The position numbers and the translations under genes are program-made. 64,000 nucleotides of DNA from JAOUEA01 sp963821935 (GTDB lineage Bacteria; Actinomycetota; UBA4738; HRBIN12), in contig CAWGFM010000004.1 of assembly GCA_963821935.1 (NCBI GenBank), positions 186,001-250,000 on the forward strand, given 5' to 3'. This document shows, in pieces, positions 31,475 through 40,383 of the stretch. The first letter of the stretch is position 1. Each line of letters starts with the position of its first letter. Below the pieces are notes generated by a model. The model was not told where the DNA came from. It worked only from the letters and a program-made list of their open reading frames with translations, and made no database searches.

Positions 31475-33742
31475 CAGATGGAGCGGGCGACCTCGCGGAT
31501 CTCGTAGGCCTCGATGACGTCGCCTTCCTTGATGTCTTGATAGCCATCGATGCCGATGCCGCACTCGTAGCCGGAGGCCACCTCGCGAACATCGTCCTTG
31601 AAGCGGCGCAGCGACCCGATCCTGCCCTCGTAGACCACGATGCTGTCCCGCACCAGGCGCACGAGCCCGTCGCGCGGGATCGTGCCCCCGGTGACGTAGC
31701 AGCCGGCGATCACACCCAGGCGAGGCACCCGGAAGAGCTCGCGCACCTCCGCCTGGCCCAGCTCGTGTGCGTTCTGCTCTGGCGCCAGCATGCCCGACAA
31801 CGCGGCCTTGATGTCGTCGATCGCGTCGTAGATGACACGGTAGGTGCGGACGTCGACGCCCTCCTTGTCGGCGAGGTCGACGGCCTGCTTGTCCGGCCGC
31901 ACGTTGAACCCGATCACGATGGCGCCGGAGGCCATGGCCAGCGTGATGTCGTTCTCCGTGATGCCGCCCGCGGCGCTGCGCACGATGTTCACCCGTACCT
32001 CGTCCTGGGGCAGCTTCAGGAACGCATCGGTGAGCGCTCCCAGCGAACCCTGCACGTCGGCCTTGACCACCAGGTTGAGCTCGGGGATCTCGGCCCGCTC
32101 GGCTTGGCGCATCAGGTCCGACAGGGTGGGCGGACGGCTGATCACCAGCTCGGCCGCACGGACCCTGGCTTCGCGCTCCGAGGCGATGTGACGAGCCTCG
32201 CGCTCGTCACCCACCTCGCGGAACTCATCGCCCGAGGCCGGCACCGACTCCCATCCCAAGATCACGACGGGCTTGGACGGCCCGGCGTGTTCCACCGTCT
32301 GGCCGTACTCGTCTTGCATGGCGCGGATCTTGGCGTAGGTACTGCCGCACACCAGGGCGTCGCCAACATCGAGGGTGCCTCGCTGGACGAGCACGGTGGC
32401 GACGGGTCCACGACCTTTGTCGAGGTGCGCCTCGATCACGGTGCCGCGAGAACGGCCGCTCGGGACGCCCTTCAGCTCTTCCAGGTCGGCCACCAGCAGG
32501 ATCGTCTCCAGCAGCGTGTCCAGGTTCATCTTCTCGCGCGCCGACACGTCGACGAACTCGTTCGTACCACCCCATTCGGAGGGCACGATGCCGCGTTCGA
32601 CCATCTGGGTGCGGACCCGGTTGGGGTCGGCATCGTCCTTGTCGACCTTGTTGACGGCTACGACGATCGGCACGTCGGCGGCCTTCGCATGGTCGAGCGC
32701 CTCGACCGTCTGCGGCATGACGCCGTCGTCGGCGGCCACGACCAGCACCGCGATGTCGGTGACGCGGGCACCGCGGGCACGCATGGCCGTGAAGGCCTCG
32801 TGACCCGGCGTGTCGATGAACGTGATGTCACGGTGACCAACGTGCGCCTGGTATGCGCCGATGTGCTGGGTGATGCCGCCGAACTCTCCGGCGACCACAT
32901 CGGTCTCGCGGATCGCATCCAGCAGCTTGGTCTTGCCGTGGTCGACGTGGCCCATGACCGTGACGACCGGGGGGCGGGGTTCCAAGAGAGCGTCGTCGAC
33001 CTCCTCGTCGACGTCGTCCTCGGCCGCCAGTTCGTCCTCGATGCCGATGATCTGGGTCTCCATCCCCAGCTCGGCGGCAACCATCTCGATGGAGCTGTCG
33101 GACAGCGATGTCGTGGCCGTGACCATCTCGCCGGCCATGAACAAGATCTTGACGATGTCGGCCGGGCTGCGGTCGGACTTCTCGGCGAGCGTCTGCGGGG
33201 TGGCACCACGCACCACCTGCAGCGTCGGCACGCCGGGCACCGGCTCGTTGGCACGGCGGGGTCCACGAGGTTGGCGAACGGAAGGGGACGTATCGGCCAC
33301 GGGCGTCGCAGCGGGAGACGCGGTGGTACCTGGAGGCGTCGCCGTGCTCGGGGCCGATGCGGGAGGCGGAGTCGGATCGGGTCGTGGTCGTGGCGGCAGC
33401 CGGTGCCGGAGCGGGGACGGCCGCCGGAGGCGGATCGGTCGCCGCAGCGGCGACGGGAGGCGCGGCGACCTCCACCGGCGTCGTCGGCGCGGCCGGTGGG
33501 GGTGCCGGCGCGTCCTTGACCTTCGGCTTGGCCTTGGGCTTGCGTGGGGCGGGCGGCGGCTCGAGGACCTCACGGCGCTTCGGAGCCTCGGTGGCCTTGC
33601 CGCCGGACGCGCGGAGACGCGGCACCAGGTCGTCGGGCACGCTGGAGGACGCGGACTTGCCGCTGACGCCCATATGCTCCAACGTCCCCAGCAGTTCCTT
33701 GCTGGTGACCCCGAGTTCCTTCGCGAGTTCGTGGACCCTCAC
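31474..33742 (-). CDS. infB: Translation initiation factor IF-2, with apparent frameshift
   Basis: GTPase that brings initiator tRNA to the 30S subunit. The start is GTG 33742 (RVHELAKELGVTSKELL), overlapping ylxR and preceded by AGGAG. The first 120 residues are in one frame; from about 33380 the Pro/Ala linker and everything after continue in the next frame. Removing one G from the run 33379-33381 joins them smoothly. The G domain (GHVDHGKTKLLDAI, DTPGHEAF, NKVDK) and C-terminal domains are intact. An internal GTG near 33303 could still produce a short IF-2. The indel may be an assembly error. Confidence 0.85.
33379..33381 (-). other. Apparent one-base insertion in infB
   Basis: The three-G run marks the point where the coding frame of the IF-2 linker changes. 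Upstream the frame reads Ala/Thr-rich, downstream Asp/Pro/Thr-rich; each turns Arg-rich on the wrong side. Confidence 0.6.
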
Positions 33743-33996
33743 AACGCTCCTGTCTCGATCGTGTGCCTCAGCCTACCCAGTTCGTCCGGCCCCAGACCCG
33801 TGCGCAACGCTCTGGCCAGGGCATCCTTGCCCATCAGCGCGTCGAGGCATCCCCGGTCGCGATGCACATAGGCTCCCCGGCCCGGGGCGTGGCCCTCGAG
33901 GTCGGGCATGACCCCCGCGGGCGTCTCGACCAGGCGAACCAAGCCCGACTTGGGACCACGCTCGCGACACCCGACGCAGGTGCGCGTGGGCTCCAC
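33739..33996 (-). CDS. YlxR family RNA-binding protein
   Basis: 85 residues. The family start RTCVGCRERGPKSGLVRLV and GRGAYVHRDRGCLDAL are present. YlxR proteins sit between nusA and infB and bind RNA; in Bacillus YlxR has also been described as a regulator. The GTG start is 2 bases after the nusA stop, and its own stop overlaps infB (GTGA). Confidence 0.92.
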   Translation of the reverse strand: MEPTRTCVGCRERGPKSGLVRLVETPAGVMPDLEGHAPGRGAYVHRDRGCLDALMGKDALARALRTGLGPDELGRLRHTIETGAL

Positions 33997-33998
33997 CG

Positions 33999-35252
33999 CT
34001 ACTCCCCCGCGGGGACCTCCGCTTCCTCGGCGACGGCCTCGTCGATGGCCTCGACCACCGCTTCCTCCGCTTCGATCTGGTCGATCGCCTCGTCCGCAAC
34101 CGACTCCTCGACAACCTCGATCTCCGCCTCCGCAGCTTCATCGGTCGCCGGCTCGGCCGCCGCTGCGGGCTCGGCCACGGGCTCGGCCGCGGGGGCCGGG
34201 GCCCTTGCTTCGTCTGCGACCTGGGTCTCGGACTTGATGTCGATGCGCCACCCCGTGAGCCGCGCCGCCAGCCGCGCGTTCTGGCCTTCCTTCCCGATGG
34301 CCAGCGAGAGCTGGTAGTCGGGCACGATGACCATGGCGGTGCCGGTGTCGGGATCGGTCCTGACCTCCCTGACCTTGGCGGGCTGCAGCGCGTTGGCGAC
34401 CAGCTCGCCCGGGTTGTCCGACCACGGCACCACGTCGATCTTCTCTCCGCGGAGCTCGTTCACCACCATGCGCACCCGCGAGCCCTTCGGGCCAACGCAC
34501 GCGCCGACGGGGTCGACCCCCGGCTCGTTGGAGATGACGGCGATCTTCGAGCGGTGGCCGGGCTCGCGAGCCACCGCCCTGATCTCGACGATGCCCTCCT
34601 CGATCTCGGGCACCTCCAGGGCGAACAGCGACCGCAGCAAGCCCGGGTGGGACCGGGACACGACGATCTGCGGACCCTTCGTCCCCTTGCGGACCTCGGT
34701 GATGAAGGCCTTCAGCCGCTCGCCGTGGCGATAGGGCTCGGAGGGAACCTGCTCCGCCTGCGGCAGGAGGGCTTCCACCTTGCCCAGGTCGAGCAAGGTG
34801 TACCGGCGCTCCTGTTGCTGCACGATGCCGGTCACCACATCGCCTTCGCGGCCCGCGAACTCCTCATAGGTCATCTCGCGTTCGGCGTCGCGCAGCTTCT
34901 GGAAGATGACCTGCTTGGCGGTCTGCGCGCCGATGCGGCCCTTGAAGTCGTCGGTGACCTCGACCTCCTCCTCGCCCAGCACCTTCATCTCGAGCGTGGG
35001 CTCTGCGCCTTCCTCGATCGGAGGCACGTCGATCTCCTCCAGGTCCTGCTTCCACATGCGCAGGTCGCCGCTCTCAGGGTCGATCTCGGCGCGGAAGCCC
35101 ACGAAGTCGTCGTCGGCATCGGGGTTCTCCTGCTTCCACCACGACTTGTAGGCCGAGGCCATCGCTTCGGCCAGGCCCCCAAGGATGGTTTCGAAGGCGA
35201 TGCCTTTCTCGCGCTCCAGCTCGCGGAGCGCCGCGATCATCTCGGCGTTCAT
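33999..35252 (-). CDS. nusA: Transcription elongation/termination factor NusA
   Basis: Binds RNA polymerase and nascent RNA. It has 417 residues from ATG 35252, which overlaps rimP (ATGA) and has GAGGAGC upstream. It has an N-terminal polymerase-binding domain (to about 130), an S1 domain (GDVVTGIVQQQERRYTLLDLG), and two KH domains (PVGACVGPKGSRVRMVV; YQLSLAIGKEGQNARLAARL). The last 75 residues are Ala/Glu-rich and acidic, longer than in mycobacterial NusA. Confidence 0.97.
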   Translation of the reverse strand: MNAEMIAALRELEREKGIAFETILGGLAEAMASAYKSWWKQENPDADDDFVGFRAEIDPESGDLRMWKQDLEEIDVPPIEEGAEPTLEMKVLGEEEVEVTDDFKGRIGAQTAKQVIFQKLRDAEREMTYEEFAGREGDVVTGIVQQQERRYTLLDLGKVEALLPQAEQVPSEPYRHGERLKAFITEVRKGTKGPQIVVSRSHPGLLRSLFALEVPEIEEGIVEIRAVAREPGHRSKIAVISNEPGVDPVGACVGPKGSRVRMVVNELRGEKIDVVPWSDNPGELVANALQPAKVREVRTDPDTGTAMVIVPDYQLSLAIGKEGQNARLAARLTGWRIDIKSETQVADEARAPAPAAEPVAEPAAAAEPATDEAAEAEIEVVEESVADEAIDQIEAEEAVVEAIDEAVAEEAEVPAGE

Positions 35253-35728
35253 GCCTTGCTCCTCTTCAATTCGGCGTCCCAGTCGACGACCGTTCGCGCT
35301 GACGCGATGTCGTCGTAGGGCACCCGACGTTCCTCGGATGCATCGTCGGATGGGACGGCGATCGTGATGCCGTGGTCATCGGCCGAGATCAGCGTGCCGG
35401 TCTGGGTCTTCGTCCCCAGCACCAACGCCGCCATCGTGACCTTCACCTGTTCTCCGATCGACCGCTGGAAGTGCGCGGGGCGCCGTAATGGCCGCTCCAG
35501 GCCCGGCGTGGACACCTCCAGCTGGTACGGACCGGACCCGTACCCCTCACCATCGAGGGTTCGGGTGACCTGACGCGACAACTCCGTGAGGGCGTCCAGA
35601 TCGGCGCCAGTGGGACGGTCGACCACCACTCGCAATACGGAACGGCCGGCCCCTGACTCGTGGACGGCTTCCACGAACTCGAACCCTGCATGCTCGACCA
35701 CGGGTCTGACCAGCGCTTCCGCGTCCAT
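35249..35728 (-). CDS. rimP: Ribosome maturation factor RimP
   Basis: Needed for 30S assembly. It has 159 residues. VVEHAGFEFVEAVH, then LRVVVDRPTGADLDALTELSRQV and LEVSTPGLERPLRRPAHFQR are the DUF150 signature. The ATG at 35728 has GGGGAGGG about 10 bases upstream. It is first in the nusA-infB operon and follows a 96-nt leader with a strong hairpin. Confidence 0.95.
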   Translation of the reverse strand: MDAEALVRPVVEHAGFEFVEAVHESGAGRSVLRVVVDRPTGADLDALTELSRQVTRTLDGEGYGSGPYQLEVSTPGLERPLRRPAHFQRSIGEQVKVTMAALVLGTKTQTGTLISADDHGITIAVPSDDASEERRVPYDDIASARTVVDWDAELKRSKA

Positions 35729-35755
35729 GGTCCCGACCCTCCCCTACGAACGAGA

Positions 35756-35775
35756 AGGTGGGCACGAGCCCACCT
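35756..35775 (-). promoter_or_regulatory. Perfect 8-bp hairpin in the rimP leader
   Basis: AGGTGGGC and GCCCACCT are separated by four bases, 27 bases upstream of the rimP start and just before its ribosome-binding site. No T run follows, so a regulatory leader structure is more likely than a terminator. Confidence 0.55.
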
Positions 35776-35830
35776 CCGGACACACCTGTTCGGCTCATTC
35801 GCCGTTGCGCGTCGCTCGACGCGTCGGGCC

Positions 35831-35836
35831 AGTATA
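35831..35836 (-). promoter_or_regulatory. -10 element (TATACT) of the rimP-nusA-infB operon
   Basis: TATACT is the best -10 match in the window. No good -35 is seen 16-19 bases upstream. The predicted leader to the rimP ATG is about 95 nt. Confidence 0.6.
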
Positions 35837-35981
35837 GCCGAGGCGTCGTGACTCGCCCGGTCCGGGTCTCCACCCAGCGATCGGCGACAGATCTGAACCC
35901 TTCCGACCCCCCCACTCGAAACCATCCGTGACTCGCCGACCGGCGGACCACGAAGGGAACGACGAGATGGAAGGACATAGG

Positions 35982-36841
35982 ATGAAACGATGCATCACGG
36001 CCGCGGTCGTCGCGGCATTGGCAGCCACGCTTGTGAGCGCTCCCCGCCGCGTCGAACACGGGCGGACGCCAGGGGGATCACGCAGGTTCCGAACGACTGA
36101 AGATCTAGGCCTCACGGATGACGGCAAGCTCGTCTCGTTCCGAAGCGACCGTCCTTCGCGTGTCTACGTTCGCGGCCAGATCGACGGCCTGGACATGGAC
36201 ACCGAGCTGGTGGGGATCGACTTCCGGCCTGCCACGGGCGACCTCTACGGCCTGGGCGACCAGGTTGGGTCTACATCGTGCAGCGCGACGGCGACGTGAC
36301 CCTGCACAGCCGCCTGAACGTGGCGCTGTCGGGAACCGCATTCGGCGTGGACTTCAACCCGACCGTCGACCGCTTGCGCATCGTGAGCGACACCGGCCAG
36401 AACCTGCGGGCCGACGTCACGACGGGCACCACGCTGGTGGATGGCTCGCTCAACTACCCGCAGACCCCGCCGGCGCCTCCGATCATCGCCACGGGCGTCA
36501 CGGGCGTTGCCTACACGAACAACGACGCGGACACCAACACCGCGACCACGCTGTACGACATCGACTCCAACCTCGACCAGGTCGCCATCCAGGCGCCGGC
36601 GAACTCCGGCTCCCTCAGCCCGACCGGCACCCTGCGGACCGATGCGTCCGACCAGGTCGGCTTCGACATCTACAGCGAGATCGAACGCGGGACCACCGTT
36701 CGTCTCGACTCGTTCGCAGCACTCACCGTGGACGGGCGCTCGCGCCTGTACGCGATCACGCTGTTCAGTGGCAAGGCCAGGTCGATCGGCACGTTCAGCA
36801 AGGACGTGATCGACATCGCGATCCCGCTCAACCAAGGCTGA
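35982..36841 (+). pseudogene. Secreted DUF4394 protein gene with a one-base frameshift
   Basis: The ATG at 35982 has AAGGA seven bases upstream and a signal peptide KRCITAAVVAALAATLVSA. The DUF4394 beta-propeller follows: VGIDFRPATGDLYGLGDQVG in the first frame, then after 36267-36269 the frame changes and the rest reads VYIVQRDGDVTLHSRL, GTAFGVDFNPTVDRLRIVSD and on to IAIPLNQG at 36841. One extra G in the GGG run would restore a continuous protein of about 286 residues. Without it the product stops at 36299. It is either a recent pseudogene or an assembly error. DUF4394 proteins are secreted and of unknown function. Confidence 0.8.
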
Positions 36842-36885
36842 GCTGACCGCGCATCCTCCCCTCGCCCGGTCACCACGAGTCCCCC

Positions 36886-36920
36886 AGAACGACCGGCCCG
36901 ATCATCGGGCCGGTCGTTCT
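36886..36920. terminator. Bidirectional terminator between DUF4394 gene and proS
   Basis: A perfect 15-bp inverted repeat (AGAACGACCGGCCCG and its complement) encloses a 5-base loop. TTCT on each outer side is the only T-rich part. It lies 45 bases after one stop and 6 bases before the other. Confidence 0.75.
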
Positions 36921-36926
36921 CGTGGG

Positions 36927-38633
36927 TCACGGTGCCGCAGCGAGCAGGTCGATCGCGCCCTGGACGGCGTCGGCGAGGGGGGCCGTGGATCGATCGCCGG
37001 TGGCTCGGAGCTTCAGATCGACCGTTCCGTTGGCGAGGCCCCGTGTGCCGATCGTGACCTGCACGGGGTAACCGAGGAGATCGGCATCGGCGAACTTCAC
37101 GCCGGCGCGCTCGTCACGGTCGTCCAGGGCCACCTCGACACTGGCCGATCCGAGCTCCGCGTAGATGCGCTCGGCCTCGGCGACCGCCTCCTCGTCGTCC
37201 TGGGTCGCCAGCACCACCACCACCTGGAACGGCGCAAGTACCTTCGGCAGCACGAGCCCGTCGTCATCGTGGTACTGCTCGACCGCGGCCGCGAGGATCC
37301 GCGAGAGGCCGATCCCGTAGCACCCCATGCGGTACACCTGCTCGGAGCCGTCCTCCTCGGTGAAGGTGGCCTCCAACGGCGCCGCGTACTTCGTGCCGAG
37401 CTGGAAGATGTGACCCAGCACGATGGCACGGCCTACGTGCAGCGTGCCGCCGTCGATCGGGCAGGTGTCGCCGTCGCGAAGCACCACCAGGTCCTCCCAC
37501 GAGTCCACCCGGAAATCGCGGCCCGCGTTGGCGCCGGTGACGTGATGATCGAGCTCGTTGGAACCGGTGACCCAATCCCGGCCCCCGCGCACCGTGTGAT
37601 CGGCGTAGACCGTGACGTCGTCCCCGAAGCCCTGGGGCCCCACGTATCCCTTGGCGAACCCGCCCGTAGCGAAGTCGTCGTCGTCGAACGCGCGCACCGT
37701 CTCGGGGAAGACCAGCTGCTCCAGCTTCGCCTCGTTGACTTCGCGGTCGCCCGGGACCAACACCGCGACCGTGCGATCGACCACGTGGAACATGATGCAC
37801 TTGAGCGTCTGCGAGGGTTCGACGTTCAGGAGCGCGGCGAGCGTCTCGATCGTGGGCGTATCTGGCGTGTGCATCCTCGTGAGCTCCTGGGTGGGCTCAC
37901 CGGCCGGCTCGGGAGGACGTGGCCGGGCCGCTTTCAGGTCGGCCGTGTAGTCCCCGTGCTCACACTCGACGAACAGGTCCTCGCCCACCGAGGCGCGCGC
38001 CAAGAACTCGTGGTTGATGCCGCCACCGATCTGCCCGGCCTCGGCTTCGACGACCGCGTAGTCCATCTGCAGCCGGTCGAACACCCGCTCGTACGCTTCG
38101 TACATGATGCGATAGCTCTGCCGCATGCCGTCGTCGTCGCGGTCGAACGAGTACGCGTCTTTCATCAGGAACTCGCGACCGCGCAGCAAACCGAACCGCG
38201 GCCGGAACTCATCCCGGTACTTCCATTCGAACTGGTAGAGGTTGATGGGAAGGTCTCGGTAGCTCGTCAACTCGGCGGCGACCAGTGGGGTCACGACCTC
38301 TTCCTCGGTCGGGCCCAGCAGCATGTCGCGTCCGTGCCGGTCCTGGAGCCGGAAGAGCTGGTCCCCGTACAGCTCCCACCGGCCGGTCGCCTTCCACGGC
38401 TCTGCGGGCAGCGTGATCGGCATGCGGATCTCGATCGCGCCCGAGCGGTCCATCTCGTCGCGGATCACGTCGGCGATCTTCCGCATCGCCCGAAGCCCCA
38501 TAGGCAGGAACGTGTAGATGCCGGCTGCGACCTGGCGCACGAAGCCGGCGCGCAGCAGCAGCCGGTGGCTGGCGATCTCGGCTTCGGCGGGATCGTCGCG
38601 GAGGGTCGGCACGAACGAGCGGGACAGGCGCAT
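36927..38633 (-). CDS. proS: Prolyl-tRNA synthetase, bacterial type with editing domain
   Basis: Class II synthetase charging tRNA-Pro. It has 568 residues from ATG 38633. Motif 2 includes YQFEWKYRDEFRPRFGLLRGREF, and motif 3 is MGCYGIGLSRILAAAVEQ. The inserted Ala-Pro editing domain occupies about 220-390. The C-terminal anticodon domain ends GAIDLLAAAP. A TATCCT hexamer lies 10 bases before the ATG. It is divergent from the trp operon. Confidence 0.97.
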   Translation of the reverse strand: MRLSRSFVPTLRDDPAEAEIASHRLLLRAGFVRQVAAGIYTFLPMGLRAMRKIADVIRDEMDRSGAIEIRMPITLPAEPWKATGRWELYGDQLFRLQDRHGRDMLLGPTEEEVVTPLVAAELTSYRDLPINLYQFEWKYRDEFRPRFGLLRGREFLMKDAYSFDRDDDGMRQSYRIMYEAYERVFDRLQMDYAVVEAEAGQIGGGINHEFLARASVGEDLFVECEHGDYTADLKAARPRPPEPAGEPTQELTRMHTPDTPTIETLAALLNVEPSQTLKCIMFHVVDRTVAVLVPGDREVNEAKLEQLVFPETVRAFDDDDFATGGFAKGYVGPQGFGDDVTVYADHTVRGGRDWVTGSNELDHHVTGANAGRDFRVDSWEDLVVLRDGDTCPIDGGTLHVGRAIVLGHIFQLGTKYAAPLEATFTEEDGSEQVYRMGCYGIGLSRILAAAVEQYHDDDGLVLPKVLAPFQVVVVLATQDDEEAVAEAERIYAELGSASVEVALDDRDERAGVKFADADLLGYPVQVTIGTRGLANGTVDLKLRATGDRSTAPLADAVQGAIDLLAAAP

Positions 38634-38643
38634 GAAGCCCGGA

Positions 38644-38649
38644 AGGATA
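38644..38649 (-). promoter_or_regulatory. -10 element (TATCCT) of proS
   Basis: TATCCT is followed by 10 bases and the ATG at 38633, leaving a leader of about 3 nt. Confidence 0.5.
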
Positions 38650-38700
38650 GCGGCGGTCCTCCGGTACCGGCACGAGGTCGACACCGCGTTCGCGCGACCG

Positions 38701-38729
38701 TTGACGGGCCTGGACAGGAGAGGCAGAAT
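38701..38729 (+). promoter_or_regulatory. Promoter of the trp operon
   Basis: TTGACG (38701-38706) and CAGAAT (38724-38729) are separated by 17 bases. The leader-peptide ATG follows after 7 bases, so the transcript begins at that ATG. Confidence 0.7.
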
Positions 38730-38736
38730 CTGCGCC

Positions 38737-38805
38737 ATGACGACGCGCACCCACCGCTGGGACTGGCGCCGGGAGCTCACCACCCCGGCGTTCGCGCGCG
38801 CCTGA
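38737..38805 (+). CDS. trpL: trp leader peptide (attenuation)
   Basis: A 22-residue reading frame with the codons TGG-GAC-TGG (Trp-Asp-Trp) at positions 8-10. It is immediately preceded by the operon promoter and followed by GC-rich hairpins and trpE. This is the layout of ribosome-mediated attenuation as known for Streptomyces and Corynebacterium trp operons: a ribosome stalled at the tryptophan codons when tryptophan is scarce would favour an antiterminator. It starts at ATG 38737 without any ribosome-binding site. Confidence 0.75.
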   Translation: MTTRTHRWDWRRELTTPAFARA

Positions 38806-38832
38806 CCCCGATCCCTCACCGCACCACCGCGA

Positions 38833-38856
38833 ACCCCGGGCCCGAAGGTCCGGGGT
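38833..38856 (+). terminator. trp attenuator hairpin
   Basis: ACCCCGGGCC pairs with GGTCCGGGGT around a CGAA tetraloop: 10 bp with one G-U. A second stem, CGCCGGG with CCCGGCG, lies inside the leader-peptide reading frame right after the Trp codons and can compete. The T tract after the terminator is poor (CGCTTCGT). Confidence 0.65.
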
Positions 38857-38889
38857 CGCTTCGTATCCGGTTCCCACCGAAGGAGACAC

Positions 38890-40383
38890 GTGGACCTGCA
38901 GATCCGCACCGACCGGGGGACCTTCGACGCGCTCGCGGCCGAGTGGCCGATGGTCCCGATGTGGGCCGAGCTGCTCGCCGACGTGTCCACGCCCGTCGGG
39001 CTGTTCCCGTCGATGGCGGGCGGCGGTCCCGGCATCCTGCTGGAATCCGTGGAGCGATCGGAGCGTTGGGGCCGCTACTCCTTCGTCGCCGGCGAGCCCG
39101 CCGCGGTCATCGTCGGCGATGGCGACGGGGTCCGCATCACCGAGGTGGCCCGCGACCTCCCGATCGCCGCTCCCACCGGCCCTGCCCGGACCGCGCTCGT
39201 CGCGATCGCGCGGTCGCTCCGGGCGCCTCGCATGACCGACCTCCCGCCGCTCACCGGCGGGCTCATGGGCTACATGGCGTTCGAGGCCGCTGATCTGCTC
39301 GATGGACACCCCGTGCCCGACCCCACATCGGCCCCCGTGCCGCCCATCGGTCTGCAGGTGGTGGACCGCGCCGCCGTGTTCGACCACTGGAAGCAACGCC
39401 TGCTGCTGGTGGCCCACGTACCGCGAGGCAACTACGACGACGGCGTGCAGGCGTTGACCGACCTGGCCCAGCGAGCGGCGACCGCGACCCCGCCGTCCCT
39501 GGAACCAATGGTCGACGGAGCAGCGCAGATCACCGGTGAACCGAACATGCCCGATGAGCGGTACCGGGAGATCGTGACCTCGTTCAAGGAGCACATCCTG
39601 GCCGGGGACATCTTCCAGGGAGTGCCGTCGAGGCGGGTGACGTTCCCGGCGCCGGACGGCGGGTACGCGATCTACCGGCGGCTGCGGGTGGCCAATCCGG
39701 CGCCCTACATGTTCTTCCTCCGGATGCTGGGCATGGAGCTGGCCGGTTCGTCTCCCGAGCCCCTCGTGCGCGTGGAGGATGGGCGTGTCTCCACCCGCCC
39801 GATCGCGGGCACCCGTCCTCGAGGCGAGACCGAGGTCCGGGACCGGCTGCTCGAACACGAGCTGCTGGCCGACCCGAAGGAGCAAGCCGAGCACGCGATG
39901 CTCGTCGACCTGGCGCGCAACGATCTGGGCCGGGTCTGCGTGGCCGGAAGCGTGGAACCGACCCAGCTCATGGAGGTCGAGCGTTTCACCACGGTGATGC
40001 ACATCGTCTCCACCGTCGAAGGCGACCTGCGGGGCGACCTGCATCCGCTCGACGCGCTGGCGGTCACCTTTCCGGCGGGGACGCTGAGCGGTGCGCCGAA
40101 GCGCCGGGCCATGGAGCTCATCGCGGAACACGAACCCGATGCCCGGGGCCCGTACGGTGGTGCGGTGGGCTACTGCACGTTCCAAGGAGATCTGGACTTC
40201 TGCATCACGATCCGCACCGCGGTCGTCAAGGACGGCCGGGCGCACATCCAGTCCGGCGCGGGTGTCGTGGCCGATTCCGACCCGCAGACCGAGCTGGACG
40301 AGACCAAGGCGAAGGCCTCGGCTCTGCTGCCGGCGGTCGCACCGGGACCGCCGGCGCACCGCGGCGGGAAAGGGCTCCGATGA
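38890..40383 (+). CDS. trpE: Anthranilate synthase component I
   Basis: Chorismate-binding subunit, first step of tryptophan synthesis. It has 497 residues from GTG 38890 with AAGGAGA upstream. The N-terminal feedback site LLESVERSERWGRYSFV is present. The catalytic part has GDIFQGVPSRR, RPIAGTRPRGET, ELLADPKEQAEHAMLVDLARND and FPAGTLSGAPKRRAMELI. QGVPSR (QVVLSQ-like) and full motif 1 argue for TrpE over PabB. trpG overlaps it, and the upstream Trp-codon leader fits. Confidence 0.95.
   Translation: MDLQIRTDRGTFDALAAEWPMVPMWAELLADVSTPVGLFPSMAGGGPGILLESVERSERWGRYSFVAGEPAAVIVGDGDGVRITEVARDLPIAAPTGPARTALVAIARSLRAPRMTDLPPLTGGLMGYMAFEAADLLDGHPVPDPTSAPVPPIGLQVVDRAAVFDHWKQRLLLVAHVPRGNYDDGVQALTDLAQRAATATPPSLEPMVDGAAQITGEPNMPDERYREIVTSFKEHILAGDIFQGVPSRRVTFPAPDGGYAIYRRLRVANPAPYMFFLRMLGMELAGSSPEPLVRVEDGRVSTRPIAGTRPRGETEVRDRLLEHELLADPKEQAEHAMLVDLARNDLGRVCVAGSVEPTQLMEVERFTTVMHIVSTVEGDLRGDLHPLDALAVTFPAGTLSGAPKRRAMELIAEHEPDARGPYGGAVGYCTFQGDLDFCITIRTAVVKDGRAHIQSGAGVVADSDPQTELDETKAKASALLPAVAPGPPAHRGGKGLR

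Noticed and set aside
33370..33390. Programmed frameshifting in infB
   Set aside because: No known recoding signal or stimulatory structure is visible, and other G/C-run indels occur nearby. An assembly error is simpler.
31537..33519. A 660-codon open frame antisense to infB
   Set aside because: Same reason: compositional shadow of a conserved gene in high-GC DNA.
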